A DNA stretch of 64,000 nt. Source: Tetmemena sp. SeJ-2015. Lineage: Eukaryota; Ciliophora; Spirotrichea; Sporadotrichida; Oxytrichidae. Location: NCBI GenBank assembly GCA_027382625.1, contig JAJKFJ010021472.1:26788-90787 (forward strand), read 5' to 3'. The first letter of the stretch is position 1. Each line of letters opens with the position of its first letter. The notes beneath the pieces were generated by a model. The model was not told where the DNA came from, did not search any database, and saw nothing but the letters and a program-made list of their open reading frames with translations. Positions 1-11,095 of the stretch are shown in pieces. The position numbers were made by a program, and so were the translations under genes.

Positions 1-189
1 GCTTACTTTCGGCCTAATAAAAATAGTGGATAATAATTAAAAATAAAATCATCTTGATTTAACATTTTTATTTTTAAAAATATCTCTATCCTCATTCTCA
101 AATAAAAAGAGTTTAAATAGCAAATGATTGCTAATAATTTGTTTTAATAATTTCTCTATTATCTGAGTAACATCATCCTTGAGGAGGAT

Positions 190-3107
190 ATGCGAGATAG
201 TTTCAAGAAACTGACTTCCAGCCGGATCCTTCTGGCTTTATTAACCTTCATCATGCTCTCAGATCTATCCTTTGCTAAAAAGTACAAAGATAAAAGCATC
301 CTCTATTAGCGATATCCCTAACTCAACTCTTCCATGACTCCTGAGTGTGTGCAGGGAATAAATCGCATGCTGATTTACTTCTTCGAATACCCCTATGACT
401 AGATGTAGCTCTACTCCTTCAAGCAGTTAAATGATGTCGGCAGCAAGAGATATTGCGAGCAGGATCTTTCTCACTATGCTGACTACGCTATCCTCTAGTT
501 TAACATATCTCACCTCCCTATCTACTTCCATCTAGGTATGTGTATGCCCAAGGAGTGCAAACAGAATAATTTGGATCCTTTTAATGCGGGGGTCACAGAT
601 TTGCTAAATAGTGGATACAAAGGGTTATAATCATTCACGATGTCGAAAATAATTTGCTTAAAAATTGGACTACCTTCAATTTTCAAATTGTCAAAACTGA
701 GGAGGACCAGCACAATTGCAAAGCTCACTCAAAGGAGGATCAAATAAAAATAAGAGTGAAATACATATTTAAACAATTTATGAAGCATTTTTTAGACTTT
801 TATTTAATCATAAATCATTAGAATAAGTGTTAAATTAAAGAATGAAACCACTTTACTATTTATATTCCTAAATTGCATTTTATTTAATGAGGATTTATTG
901 TTTGCGTTATACTTGCAGTCCTGATGGCACTAATGACTTGCTTCATTCCAACTCTCATCCATATCAGACTGAAAATCCAATATCGACAAAATTAGGGAAA
1001 GACCTACGACTCAGATTAATTGCAACTATTCATTACTCACAAATCCATTTATATTTCTATCGCATTCAAAATTATTTGAGGAGTAATGAGCCAGAGTGCG
1101 TAGTAACAAGATTAAGATGACGCCAGACAAGTTTATCAATAAATATCCTCCAGGATAGGCTAGTCACTCTAGTAAAATAATCGACTTGGAAATATCAATA
1201 ATACAATCACGAGTAGCACCGTAGTCAGAGATGAGAAAACTAAAGCAACTAAAAATTTCTAAATATCGGGGTCTTATTCTCAAAATTCGTTCAACCAAAA
1301 CAATCTTTCTAATGAGCTGAGGATGTCAGATGCAAGTGTTACTAACTCACAGTTTGACTTCTTAGATAAAAGAGAAGATAAGTTAAATAATTAGAGGGCC
1401 GAAAATTAAATTCAAAACCAACAAGCGCTCGATTAGTCTGAGATAGCGGCATAAAAGGTGAATTAGTTCTAGCAAGTACTCAGATCTTGCATTTCACAAT
1501 TAATTTTAGAGTTTGTTTCTTCAAGATCTTTCTCTTGGCTAAACGCTTATAAGGATTTAGTGGGAACTAGAAGAAAGAAGTGGGACAGTTAAGATTTAGA
1601 AATTTTGGAGGGGTTTAAATTTATTTTCTACGTCATCATCGTCATCGCAGCCACTGGATATTATTTAACTGTCGATCCAACTTAGAATCCTTGGAAGGGT
1701 CTAGATTTCTTCCAAAATATCCTAAACCAAATTCAAAGGCATAAATAAAATTTGACTCTAAACATTTTATAGATCAATAAAGTTTATTCACTTAGATCTT
1801 CAGCGGTAACTTAGGCCTGGAAGGATTCACTTGCCTCTCTGGATTCTTTGGAGGCTATAAATTCATGCAACTTTGTGAAGCTAAGTCCTCCCTAGGCTAG
1901 AATGTGAACTTCAAGGATTATGCTAAATTCATAGCTAAGAAAGATCTTGAGATTGGCTCCAGTTTACTATGCAGTCTTCTTCTTTGGTTGGTGTGTGGGA
2001 CCCTTCCTTTTGAACAGCCCACTCTATTACACTTATAACATGCTGTATCTTAATTGCAAAGTCTATTGGTGGTCTGAGCTACTGTTCATAGGCAACTTGT
2101 ATCCATTTGTCATAGAGGGTAATGAAGGCTGCATGTATTGGAACTGGTTTGTGCTTTGCGACTTGCAAATGTACATCTTCATCCCCATCTATATAGTAGT
2201 TTACAGAAAGGCTCCCACCATTGGAATGATTCTTCTCTTCACCATCATAACCTTAAGTATTGTAGGTACTATGGTGATCGTCTATGTGAATAACTTAAGA
2301 TCGGGGGTATTATAAAATAAATTAGCTGTAGAGAACTTCTACCTCTTTGCTTACATATTTACCAAACCCTGGACTAAATTCCACTCCTGCTGTCTGGAGT
2401 GTGCTTCGCTATTCTATATTCGCACATAGTGAAGTATAGAAAAATCGAAGGTGAGCTTGAGAAAAGAACTACTTACCCCAAGTTGCATTACATGCATCAG
2501 AGCTCTTTAATCGGGAAACTTTTGAAATATGTGGGCCTCTTAGTTGTCCTTTAGAACTTTGTCAATAGTTATGGCGCCATTAAAGACCCATACGCTTGGA
2601 CTATGATTCAAAACGCTTTGTTCATAGGACTAAGTCGCTTCTCTTTTTCATTGGGAATAATGTGCATCTTCTTATCAGGTGCTCTGGGTCATTTCCACAT
2701 AGGAATAGTATCCTTCAACACTCATTTCTTCAGAGCAGGTGGAAAGATTTCCTACTTGACAGGAATGCTGCTCCCAATTATCATTACTCTGTGCTTCTGC
2801 AACTAAGAGTACGCTATCTTTATGACCTAGACGGGCGTTATCTTCATCGGAATTGCGAATATAGTCTCAGATATAGTTTGCTCTTTCTTATGTATTTTAA
2901 TATATAGGAAATAAAGTTATGTATTTGACAGTTGAATTTCCATTAAAGACTCTTCATAAGCTAATTAATATTGATAAAACTTTTTTATTGAGCTACTTTT
3001 CCACAAGTATCTTAGTCATGAGTCTGTTCTAGAGGCCTCTTATCTCAAGCAATAAGATAGTGCAGAGCAGGCACAAGTCTAGCAAGAAATTATCAATAAG
3101 AAGTTGA
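190..3107 (+). CDS. NRF-6-like multi-pass membrane acyltransferase (acyltransferase-3 family)
   Basis: Starts at ATG 190 with a hydrophobic signal peptide (LLALLTFIMLSDLSFA). A cysteine-bearing lumenal domain follows (PECVQGINRML, then LGMCMPKECK), typical of the 'nose resistant to fluoxetine' N-terminal domain. A first membrane helix lies near 900-960 (VILAVLMALMTCFIPTL). The acyltransferase-3 core begins near 1300 and includes SRSFSWLNAYKDL, GNLGLEGFTCLSGFF, YWWSELLFIGNLYP and CMYWNWFVLCDLQMY, all typical of this family of predicted integral-membrane acyl transferases. The end carries EFPLKTLHKL and a TGA stop at 3105-3107. TAA/TAG are read as Gln throughout. The frame shifts at several points: near 580-640, at 1946 (one extra G) and near 2375. 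One 23-bp IES at 1770 is well supported. The family call is firm; the substrate is unknown. Confidence 0.85.
735..888 (+). other. Candidate IES in the NRF-like gene, pointer GAGGAT
   Basis: GAGGAT occurs at 735-740 and 889-894 around an AT-rich stretch that separates the lumenal domain from the first membrane helix. The frame does not close cleanly across it, probably because of a nearby one-base indel, so this is only a candidate. Confidence 0.45.
1770..1792 (+). other. IES (23 bp), pointer TAGATC
   Basis: Direct repeat TAGATC at 1770-1775 and 1793-1798. Removing one copy and the spacer joins LNILQ to IFSGNLGLEGFTC in frame, which is the expected acyltransferase sequence. Confidence 0.85.
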
Positions 3108-3975
3108 GGAATCTATGAGGACTTTGTATTAAATGATATCACTGAATTCTTATGTACTTAAATTTTTTATATTTGCTTTCAATTTTTAATTGTGATTGAA
3201 TTCTATAACTTTCTGAGTTGAAATATTTGCTTCATTTATTAAATTTTATCAATAGATTTCTGAATTAAAGATCTAATCATTTCTTCCTCCTTAACTAATT
3301 TCTATCACCAGGAAAACTATGAGTTTAAATAACTTGAGTATAAAACCAGAATATTATCAAATTTCATCACAGATTATTTTCAAGACTGATTTTATAAAAG
3401 CCTTACTTTTTTACTTATTTTAGTTTTGAAGATATCTATTCTTCCTTTATAATTTTGACTTAGTTTAAAAGAAGATTTAATTAAGTAAAAGTAAAATTAA
3501 TAGTCCGTTTGACTTTGTTGAGAAAGATTTTTGGATTTCAAGTTTTCGGACTTTTTTCTGGTAATTAAATTAACAGCTTGGCATTAAAATAGTAAATTCT
3601 TATGTTTTATCTTTAATTTAACACTATAAAATGTTTAAGAGGTAAACATATCTTCGTTAGAACTATGAATAGAAGATAAATATGAATTAATGTAAAAATT
3701 TCGCTAAAAAAATATTATAAATCAATTCGATCATTCAATTCAATCACAAAAGTTAAAGATTAAATAAAGCTAACATTAGGATCAAAGATTGGCGAAGTAT
3801 TTTATCATACAATAGTTAATTTAAAAAGAAATTTAGTACTAGATCTAATTATTTTATTGAGAAAAATAAACTCACAAAAAAAGAATTAAGCTGTTGAATA
3901 TCTGCGAATAAATTAAAATAAAAATAACTGATAAGTAAAATATATACAACCTTGCCTTGTTATGTGTAGAACTGT
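3108..3975. other. AT-rich spacer between the NRF-like gene and ABC gene A
   Basis: About 870 bp of AT-rich DNA between the convergent 3' ends of the two genes. I see no conserved coding segment, RNA gene or clear repeat. It should hold both 3' UTRs and the two somatic chromosome ends, but no telomere-addition mark can be recognised. Confidence 0.6.
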
Positions 3976-6900
3976 TCACATCTCCATTCCAGACTTAAGT
4001 TTGAAGAAGTAGGAGTTTGGATCTGCGGATAGGGAATCGTAAGTGCCTTGCTCCACAACTATTCCATTGTGAATAACAAAGAGCCACTCACAGTTTCTGA
4101 TGGTAGAGAGTCTGTGAGCAATGACCACACTGGTACGTCCCTCCATAGCTCTATCCAGCGCTTGTTGCACCAATTCTTAAGACTGCTCGTCCAAAGCACT
4201 GGTAGCTTCATCTAGAATGAGAAATTAAACCTCAGAAAGGAGTGAGCCCTTAAGTCCACACAATTTTTAATTTCTTTTGCTTTATTCTGTCGAAACCATC
4301 TATATACTTGTCATGTTAGATAAATTCATAATTTGCAGCTCTGTGATGTTGAAAGCCTTGTCAAACTTATATTTATAAATACTTATATAAATGATTAGCT
4401 AATAAAAATTAATGGAATGAGAATTTTGGGATCCTTGATTAATGCTCTAGCGATAGCTACTCTTTGCTTTTGTCCTCCAGAAAATTGAGATGATTACATC
4501 CACACACTTTATCGAATCCTTAATGTAACTTGAAGTCTGAATTGTATTTTAAATCCTTTGATAAATTACATTTTAAAAAAATTGTTAGTGTTAGATTGAT
4601 GAAGTTCCTTGATTCTTGCGTTATTCTTTTGCTTTCTAAATTCTTTTAAAAAGAAACCATGCTCAATAATTCTCTTCAGAAGTTCATTTAATGAAAATAG
4701 TAATCTATTTTATATCAACAGGAAAATTGTTTTTTTTTATTGTTGGCTTCAGGTCTCTCTTGGAATTGCACTTACTTGGAATATTCTTTGACTGTCTCAA
4801 TATCGAACTTAGTGCTGTGAGTTAAGAAAGCAGCGGAAATCACATCTCTGTGAACTTGCTTCAAGTGGGAGCCTTGCTCACTCTTATTTCATAACTTATA
4901 AGGATACCAATTAATTATCTTAAAATTTAAATTTATGAATAATGTACTCGAGGATTCTATCTCCCTCGAAACTCCATTCGAACTGCAGTACGATATAAAT
5001 TAACAACATAGATAATAGATTTAAGTTATAATAGATATCGTCCCACTTGATTCCCTTCTTCTGTGATACGAGCTTCACTAGCTAAACAATAAGAGTTTCC
5101 TTTTTTATTAAAAAAGAGCTCGCAGAATCTCTAGATATGACTGTTAAGGGACTGTCTCAGCTTAGAGTCTCCCTTTTCAAGTACTTCTAAGATCAATTGC
5201 AGCTCTAATAGCAAATAGTGTCTACTTTAAAACATTAAAGTCTTGTCATTGAAGTACATTTTGAGCAGTACTTGGAAGTTAGGATATAGTTTGGCAATTT
5301 CTGGCTTGTTTACGAACTCTCTAAAGCTTTGTTCAAACTTTTGTTGCACCTCCTCTTGTTCTAGATCTTCGATGTTAGACTCAAATCAGAACATTTAAAT
5401 ATCTTAATAATACTAAAATTTAAACTCAATGAAGGCGAGAGCGTTTGCCATTTCTGCGCACTCTCTGACTCTCTGGTCGGATGCTGTATCATTTCCGTAG
5501 AGGATGTTCTCCTTGATGGTCATATTGAAAAGTAAGGGCTCTTGCATCACTATTCCGATTTGTTATCTAAGTTGCTTCACATTTAATATACTGTCATATT
5601 TTCTACATTTTATGCAACTAAATAAGTCTTAATTGTACTTTCTGATGTCGACTCCATCAATAAGGAATTCTCCTCCAGTCACATCGTACATTCTTAGCAG
5701 GAGATTTGCGATGGTGCTCTTTCCACAACCACTGTGACCTACTAAGGCTATCTAAATTTAATTTAGAATTGTTATTTTTTCTTCTTGGTAGCGGGAATAG
5801 TCATGTTCAAGGAGTTGAGCACGTTCTTTTAATTAATCAGAAACAACGAATGGAATAAGTAGTTCTTGGTCCTTGAAGGATACTTGAAGTAGACATTTTT
5901 AAGTTCAATCTTGCCCTCTGGAATATCCATCTTTCCTTCTTTAGATCTGGTATCAATCTTTGAAACGTCTTCAATCATAAAAAGGATTATCGAAAGCAAT
6001 GTATGTACTGATTAGTATACAGATAAGATGATTGAATGATGTCGAAAACTTTGTTTGCAGCGTTTCTGGCCTTGGAAACTGAAGGAGCTCTGGAAATTGA
6101 GATGCCACTACCGATAGCAGAGATAAACAAAATGAACAAGCCGATGTAGGTGTCGTCTGGCTAGTCTAAAATAAATACGAATAGTAATACTATTGCAAAT
6201 AAATATTCTCCGTGCTCAAAGATGAAGATGGAACCAATATAGAATACGAAAGCGAGGAAGAAAAATTTATAACTATTTGACAACAATGCCTTAAAATCTG
6301 ATGCACTGGGAGTAGCCAAACCAGAAACCAGATTTGTGTGCGTTGATAACTCCAAGTCTGTTGGGCTCTTCTAAGAGCTTATCAAATCTGCTCATTAAGT
6401 ATTTGACATTCTTCTCTCCGAAACTGATAACAGTTCTGTAGTTAATCAGCATATCTGAGAGTAAGGCGTTTGCTTGCTCGTATGGATCTTGGGCACCGGT
6501 TTCTCTGATCTGACCCTGGGTTTAAATTACAAGATGCAAAACTAAAGAAAGGTTTTCTTGACATTAAACTTGAGCTTGGCCATGATAACACCTCCAGCCA
6601 TCAAGAATGGAATAGCAAAACAAGATTTTAAAGATATAAGTGACTTCAACTTGTATAGAGTTTACCTAAGGAGATTAAGGCCATATGCCAGTTGAAGATA
6701 AAACTAAAGATTACTCCAACTACAACACAGAGGACACCCTCTAGAATGTTAGAAATAGTTTCACTTGTTAACCCATTCAACAGAGTGATGTCTTCTGATA
6801 GAGTAAAAATATAAAGAATGATCATCATTCTTTTTAAATAGAGTGTTACTGAGAATACCTGGGGCTCTTTCTTTGTTATCAAACCAGGCAAGATGTTTGT

Positions 6901-9900
6901 ACACAATCACAAAAAATCTTACAATAAGAATAGAAGATCTCTATAAATTAGATGAATACTGGTGAAAGTTTTATTTCTGATAGTGTAAGTCAGATTTTCA
7001 CCAAGGAATGCATAAATATACTTGTTCAAGAAACCAACAATTCCCATGCATCCAGCGAGATATACATATAATAAATATTTATCTTTAAGAGAAGAAGGAA
7101 CATACCCATCCAGAAGTTTCTGTCATCATTGAAGCTGCTAGACTTTGGGTTCATCATCACGAACAAAACCTTTGCAAAGATCAAGCCCATGATTATTAAA
7201 TTTTGAAAAAAGCTTTAAAATGAGAGGGTAGGAGAATGCATTAACAATTGTGACTATGTAGCACACATAAGCGAGCCACTGTGGATGATAGTAAGCCATA
7301 ATTTTACCCATGCTAACACTCTTTCTTTCTTTGTGTTCCATATCGTTTTATGAAGCACCTTAAGCTGCTTCTTCAATCTGAGCATTAGAAGGTTGTTTCT
7401 TTGCCTATACAGCGATTCTCTTTTCATCATCGTCGTTCAAAGCTACTACTGCAGCTTTATCAGCTTCATCATCACTACCAAACCTTCATAAAGATTCAAT
7501 ACCTCTATTCATCTTTTTAAAAGTTTATCGAGGTCTAAGACATCGTGAACAATAGACTGCTCTTTCTTGATTTAGTATCTTAAAATACATCTCTAGGATT
7601 TTATCTTAGGATTTATTAAGGTGCTGCCTCTGGCTTATCATCTTTTTGATGAGCATAGTTAGTCTCCTCTAGTCTTCTGATGATTTCATCATACTCGGAC
7701 GAACCCTTAGCGGCAGGAATTAGAGTACTCTTGCTTTCTAGATAGAGCAAGTTCTGTGCAGTCATAATAGTCTGGAGTCTGTGGGCGATCATAATAATTG
7801 TGAGTTAGCCTGCTTCTTCCAAGGCAATCTTGTCAATAGCTCCCTGCACCTCTCTCTCACTTCTGGGGTCGAGAGCTGAAGTGGCCTCATCTAGGATAAG
7901 AATTTTAGGTCTCTTGATAAGTGCTCTTGCAATGGCTATTCTTTACTTTTGCCCTCCTGAGAGATAAATAAGAGGAATTAAATCATTCTAAAGATTGAGG
8001 ACAGCTGAAGAACCACAGAAAGTGTCAATTCCGTTTTCCATCTCATACACGAATGCAGCGTTTGCAAGCTTGATTGCGTAATCAATATCATCTTGAGTGG
8101 CGTCTTTGTTTCCGAACAATAAGTTGTCTCTGATTGTACCTAGGATGAGAACTGGCTCTTGGGACACGTATCCAATACTCTCTCTTAGTGACTTCAGCTT
8201 CAAACTCTTAACTTTAATGATAAATATTGAAGTATCTTAAGATTGGTTTGGTCAAAAAAGATGTCTCCGGCAAGTGGGTCGTAGAATCTCTCAATCATTT
8301 GGATAATAGTGGACTTTCCAGAACCGGAGGGTCCAACAATTTTTATCTATAGAACTTTTTAAATAGCAGTGGATTGGCCAGCCTTGATGCTATAATTATG
8401 AGAACAAATTATGTTTAATTATTAAGCTGAAGTGAGCGCCTTCAAGGACGTTCTTAACGTGAGCAGGAGCAAGTGGGTACTTGAAAGTAACGTTTTCGAA
8501 TTTAATGGATCTCTGAAGTGTGAAGTTCTAAATGGATATTAACATATAAATTTTATTATGTTCTCAACACAGTTAGGGAGGTCTCTGATTTCAGGATCCC
8601 TATCAATAACCTCGAAGATGGAGGCACCGGCCACCTTAGCCTTGATTACTGCCTCGTAGTTGGGGTTAAAGAAAATAAAAATTCAACTGGAAGACATTCA
8701 TCAAGCCAGTCATCATAGCCATAAGAATACACAGCAAGTCATTCAATAATAATAAGATTGCTCAATAAAATTAAAGAATTGAAATGTATCAGATTTATAT
8801 AGCAATTATATTCTACATTTATGATTTAAAACCATTATTTGCAAGACCAAATATTTTAATTAGCTTTAAAACCTTATTAAAGCTTAGAGAATTAATTTTT
8901 AGCTTCAAAATGATAGTACTTTATGTTGGATTTTTTATCTTTTATTTGATTAAAATATTAGAAAAGATTCTCATAAGTTTCTGACTAAAAACTAATGCTT
9001 TTGTATTTGGATTGACATCATATGGCTTGTCAGTGTTAGATTTTATAAATCTTAACTCAAATGAAGAAGTATCTTGTTAGGGTTTTTGATCCCCTTCTCG
9101 ATATATACCGTAGCGATCCAGAAAGAGTACACATAAAATCCGAAAACCACAAATCTGAACATGGCGATCATAGAAGACAACCACACCTCAGACGTGTGAG
9201 AAATTTCCCTCACATCGTTTGCCTGCTTCTCGAACTTCGCAATTTCCTTCTCTTCTTACTTCTAAAATATGAATGAGTGAGTGCTATATTCTTTGGCGAA
9301 GGAAGTGATGAGTCTGATGGCGAGAGACTTTCTTCAACAACTCCACCCATGCGCTTGGTCACCTGCATTTTCTGAATGGCCGTGGTTCTCACCTTTTTAC
9401 CGAAGAAGCCAGATAAAATGATCACTAACGGGAAATAAGCAAGACAGATGCACGTGAAGTCCACTCCCTTGTACAATCAATCAATCAAACATTCTAAATA
9501 GGGATGATCTACTTCACACTCTCTCTCTCAGATGTAATTTTAAATGCTATGCCGAGGCCAGCAGAGATACAGAACAGTGTAAAGATCATACTAGAGAACT
9601 CATTCATACACAATCAGCCATATTTAAAATGTTAACTAAGAACTTCTCGCCTAGAGCATCTTGAATGAGAGCGAAGTTCTCTCCTATTTAAGAGGGAAGT
9701 TGCTCCAATAATTAAGAGAAAGTATTTATCTTAATATTTATCCACATTTTGGGTTTCGAAGTAAGCGATTTCTTGTCTAAGTATGGCGTGTAGGTACTTT
9801 GATCTCAAGTCAAAAGTCATATTTTCAGCAAGATGTTGCCAGAACATTTTTTAAAATTCTATCTATTTTAAACCCGAAGTACAAGTAGCCATAAAAATTA

Positions 9901-10601
9901 TTTAAGCCTGCGACCCACATTCAATTATTTAATCCAATGAGCAATTATATATTTTTAGTTCCACATGCCAAGACCAACGAGTGAGATCTTGCCGGCTAGG
10001 TCTTTCATACTATCGAGTATCTCATCCTTAGAGCTCCTTGGGTCGAAGTTAGAAGTAATCTCACCCATAATGATAGCTAGTGAAGGAACGAGACAGCCTG
10101 CAACTACGCAAGAGAAAGTTCCCACTGCCATTAGCAACTTATCATTTCTAGTCATGAAGCGGAAGAAGTAACTGAATGGAATCATGTCAAAATATATGCA
10201 AAATATTTCTCTCTACGTTTTACTTTGAGTTTGGTTTAGGACCTCTCTTTGCTGGTGGTTTGCCCTCTATCTTAGACTTGAAAAATGTATATCTATAATT
10301 TGAATCGACTTAGCTTACTCCTTAGAGTCATGTTCAGTTAATGGTCTGAGTGTCAATGCCCCTTCCAGGTCCTTGCCATCTTCTTTTCTTTTCTGTTTGG
10401 GACCTTCCTCTTTGCTATATCTGCTTAATGCTTGATTCTTCTCGTTTGAAGGCCACCAGTCCACGTTGTCAGCGTTTAGGTCTCCTGAGAGCACTCGCTC
10501 CAGCTGCACGCCAGAGTTAGCCCTCGGTCTATTCTAGTCTTTAAATTAATAATATATTTATGTGTATACTATGAATTTATGATATTTTCTTTAAAGCTCA
10601 T
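3976..10601 (-). CDS. ABC transporter gene A: full-length ABCB/P-glycoprotein type, scrambled in NBD2
   Basis: ATP-driven membrane exporter with the order TMD1-NBD1-TMD2-NBD2. The start is ATG at 10601-10599 (MSFKD after joining across an IES), followed by a charged cytoplasmic N-terminus and TMD1 ([13 protein letters not shown]). NBD1 shows Walker [10 protein letters not shown] near 8300-8340, the signature [15 protein letters not shown] near 7930-7965 and Walker [13 protein letters not shown] near 7870-7910. NBD2 shows Walker [10 protein letters not shown] near 5710-5745, Q-loop VMQEP near 5535, then signature, Walker B and H-loop [11 protein letters not shown] down to the TGA at 3978-3976. 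The NBD2 segments between Q-loop and Walker B are out of order (separate entry) but reconstruct perfectly. Around 250 residues separate Q-loop and signature, against the usual 60-75. I found no frame break in the parts I checked. Substrate unknown; paralogue of gene B, same strand. Confidence 0.93.
4233..4262 (-). other. Displaced MDS 6 of ABC gene A (encodes CGLKGSLLS)
   Basis: Thirty-base segment with pointers CAGAAA (4233-4238, repeated at 4478-4483) and TCCACACA (4255-4262, repeated at 4499-4506). It supplies the residues just before the ABC signature GGQKQR. Confidence 0.92.
4272..4299 (-). other. Displaced MDS 2 of ABC gene A (encodes about DRIKQK)
   Basis: Twenty-eight bases of which 20 are pointer. 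TTCTTTTGCTTT at 4272-4283 recurs at 4624-4635, and GAAACCAT at 4292-4299 recurs at 4653-4660. Only eight bases are unique to it. Confidence 0.9.
4319..4361 (-). other. Displaced MDS 4 of ABC gene A (encodes [12 protein letters not shown])
   Basis: Pointers GATAAATT (4319-4326, repeated at 4560-4567) and TTGT (4358-4361, repeated at 4582-4585). It joins SNTN to KAFNITELQ and on to [13 protein letters not shown] in one open frame. Confidence 0.88.
5379..5423 (-). other. IES (45 bp) in ABC gene A, pointer ACTCAA
   Basis: ACTCAA at 5379-5384 and 5424-5429. Removal restores [13 protein letters not shown]. The paralogous site in gene B carries an IES with pointer ACTC at 12438-12472. Confidence 0.88.
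5581..5631 (-). other. IES (51 bp) in ABC gene A, pointer ATT
   Basis: ATT at 5581-5583 and 5632-5634. Removal joins IRKYN to [15 protein letters not shown]. The IES is a multiple of three with no in-frame TGA, so retention would not break the frame. Gene B has an IES at the same codon with the same pointer. Confidence 0.88.
10271..10308 (-). other. IES (38 bp) in ABC gene A, pointer CTTAG
   Basis: CTTAG at 10271-10275 and 10309-10313. Removal changes the frame so that KEQAK continues as [16 protein letters not shown], a plausible basic cytoplasmic tail before TMD1. Confidence 0.75.
10538..10587 (-). other. IES (50 bp) next to the start codon of ABC gene A, pointer TCTTTAAA
   Basis: TCTTTAAA at 10538-10545 and 10588-10595. 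Removal gives [20 protein letters not shown] in one frame, which fixes the start at 10601. Gene B starts with the same MSFKE. Confidence 0.88.
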
Positions 10602-11095
10602 GGTTAAGTCAAATTGTTAGTGTAGTTTCAAGACTTGTAAAGCTTTGTTGAATTTAATTAATCGGTCGGAGGGAGCTCTTTTATATCACCTATTTAATTA
10701 CGTGGCTCTTAATAAGCACAATTTAATACACTTAATTCTTGATTTTTGAAATGTGTAGCACCTTAATAATCTGTCAAATTAATTAATACGTATGGAGTTC
10801 GTATAAAAATAAGTAGATGGGAATGTGCATATCTCTTTCTATAAATAAATTCGCTAGTAGCGTTGCTCTTATCTCGATTAAAATTTATTCAAGTATGCAA
10901 TCATTCAGTCAGCAACGTCACTCTCAAGAGCACAAAAAATGTTAAATTGCACTATTTATTCTTAAAAATATTATAGCTATACAGTAATTCCATACACAAA
11001 GCTAAGATTCAATTTAAAGTTTAAAAATCTATAGATCTTATAACTTGAAAATATATAAATAGAGATAGGTATCTTAATTCTATAGAAAAGATTTA
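10602..11095. other. AT-rich spacer between the two ABC genes
   Basis: About 490 bp between the start of gene A and the stop of gene B. No coding segment recognised. It presumably holds the promoter/5' end of A and the 3' end of B. Confidence 0.55.

Larger units (their letters stand above)
4215..4741 (-). other. Scrambled MDS cluster of ABC gene A, germline order 1-3-5-7-4-2-6-8
   Basis: Read in coding direction (right to left), the segments in germline order are: 1 (4653-4688), 3 (4582-4635), 5 (4499-4567), 7 (4415-4483), 4 (4319-4361), 2 (4272-4299), 6 (4233-4262), 8 (4223 down to the stop). Pointers in coding sense: 1/2 ATGGTTTC, 2/3 AAAGCAAAAGAA, 3/4 ACAA, 4/5 AATTTATC, 5/6 TGTGTGGA, 6/7 TTTCTG, 7/8 TTCTCATTC. 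Joined by pointer, the frame is open from [12 protein letters not shown] through [12 protein letters not shown] and [15 protein letters not shown] into [12 protein letters not shown]. Every pointer is an exact match. Collinear reading instead destroys the signature motif. Confidence 0.93.

Noticed and set aside
8784..8984. Open frame [16 protein letters not shown] within ABC gene A
   Set aside because: Lies in an AT-rich IES between TMD1 segments. With a single stop codon and low GC, chance frames of this length are expected.
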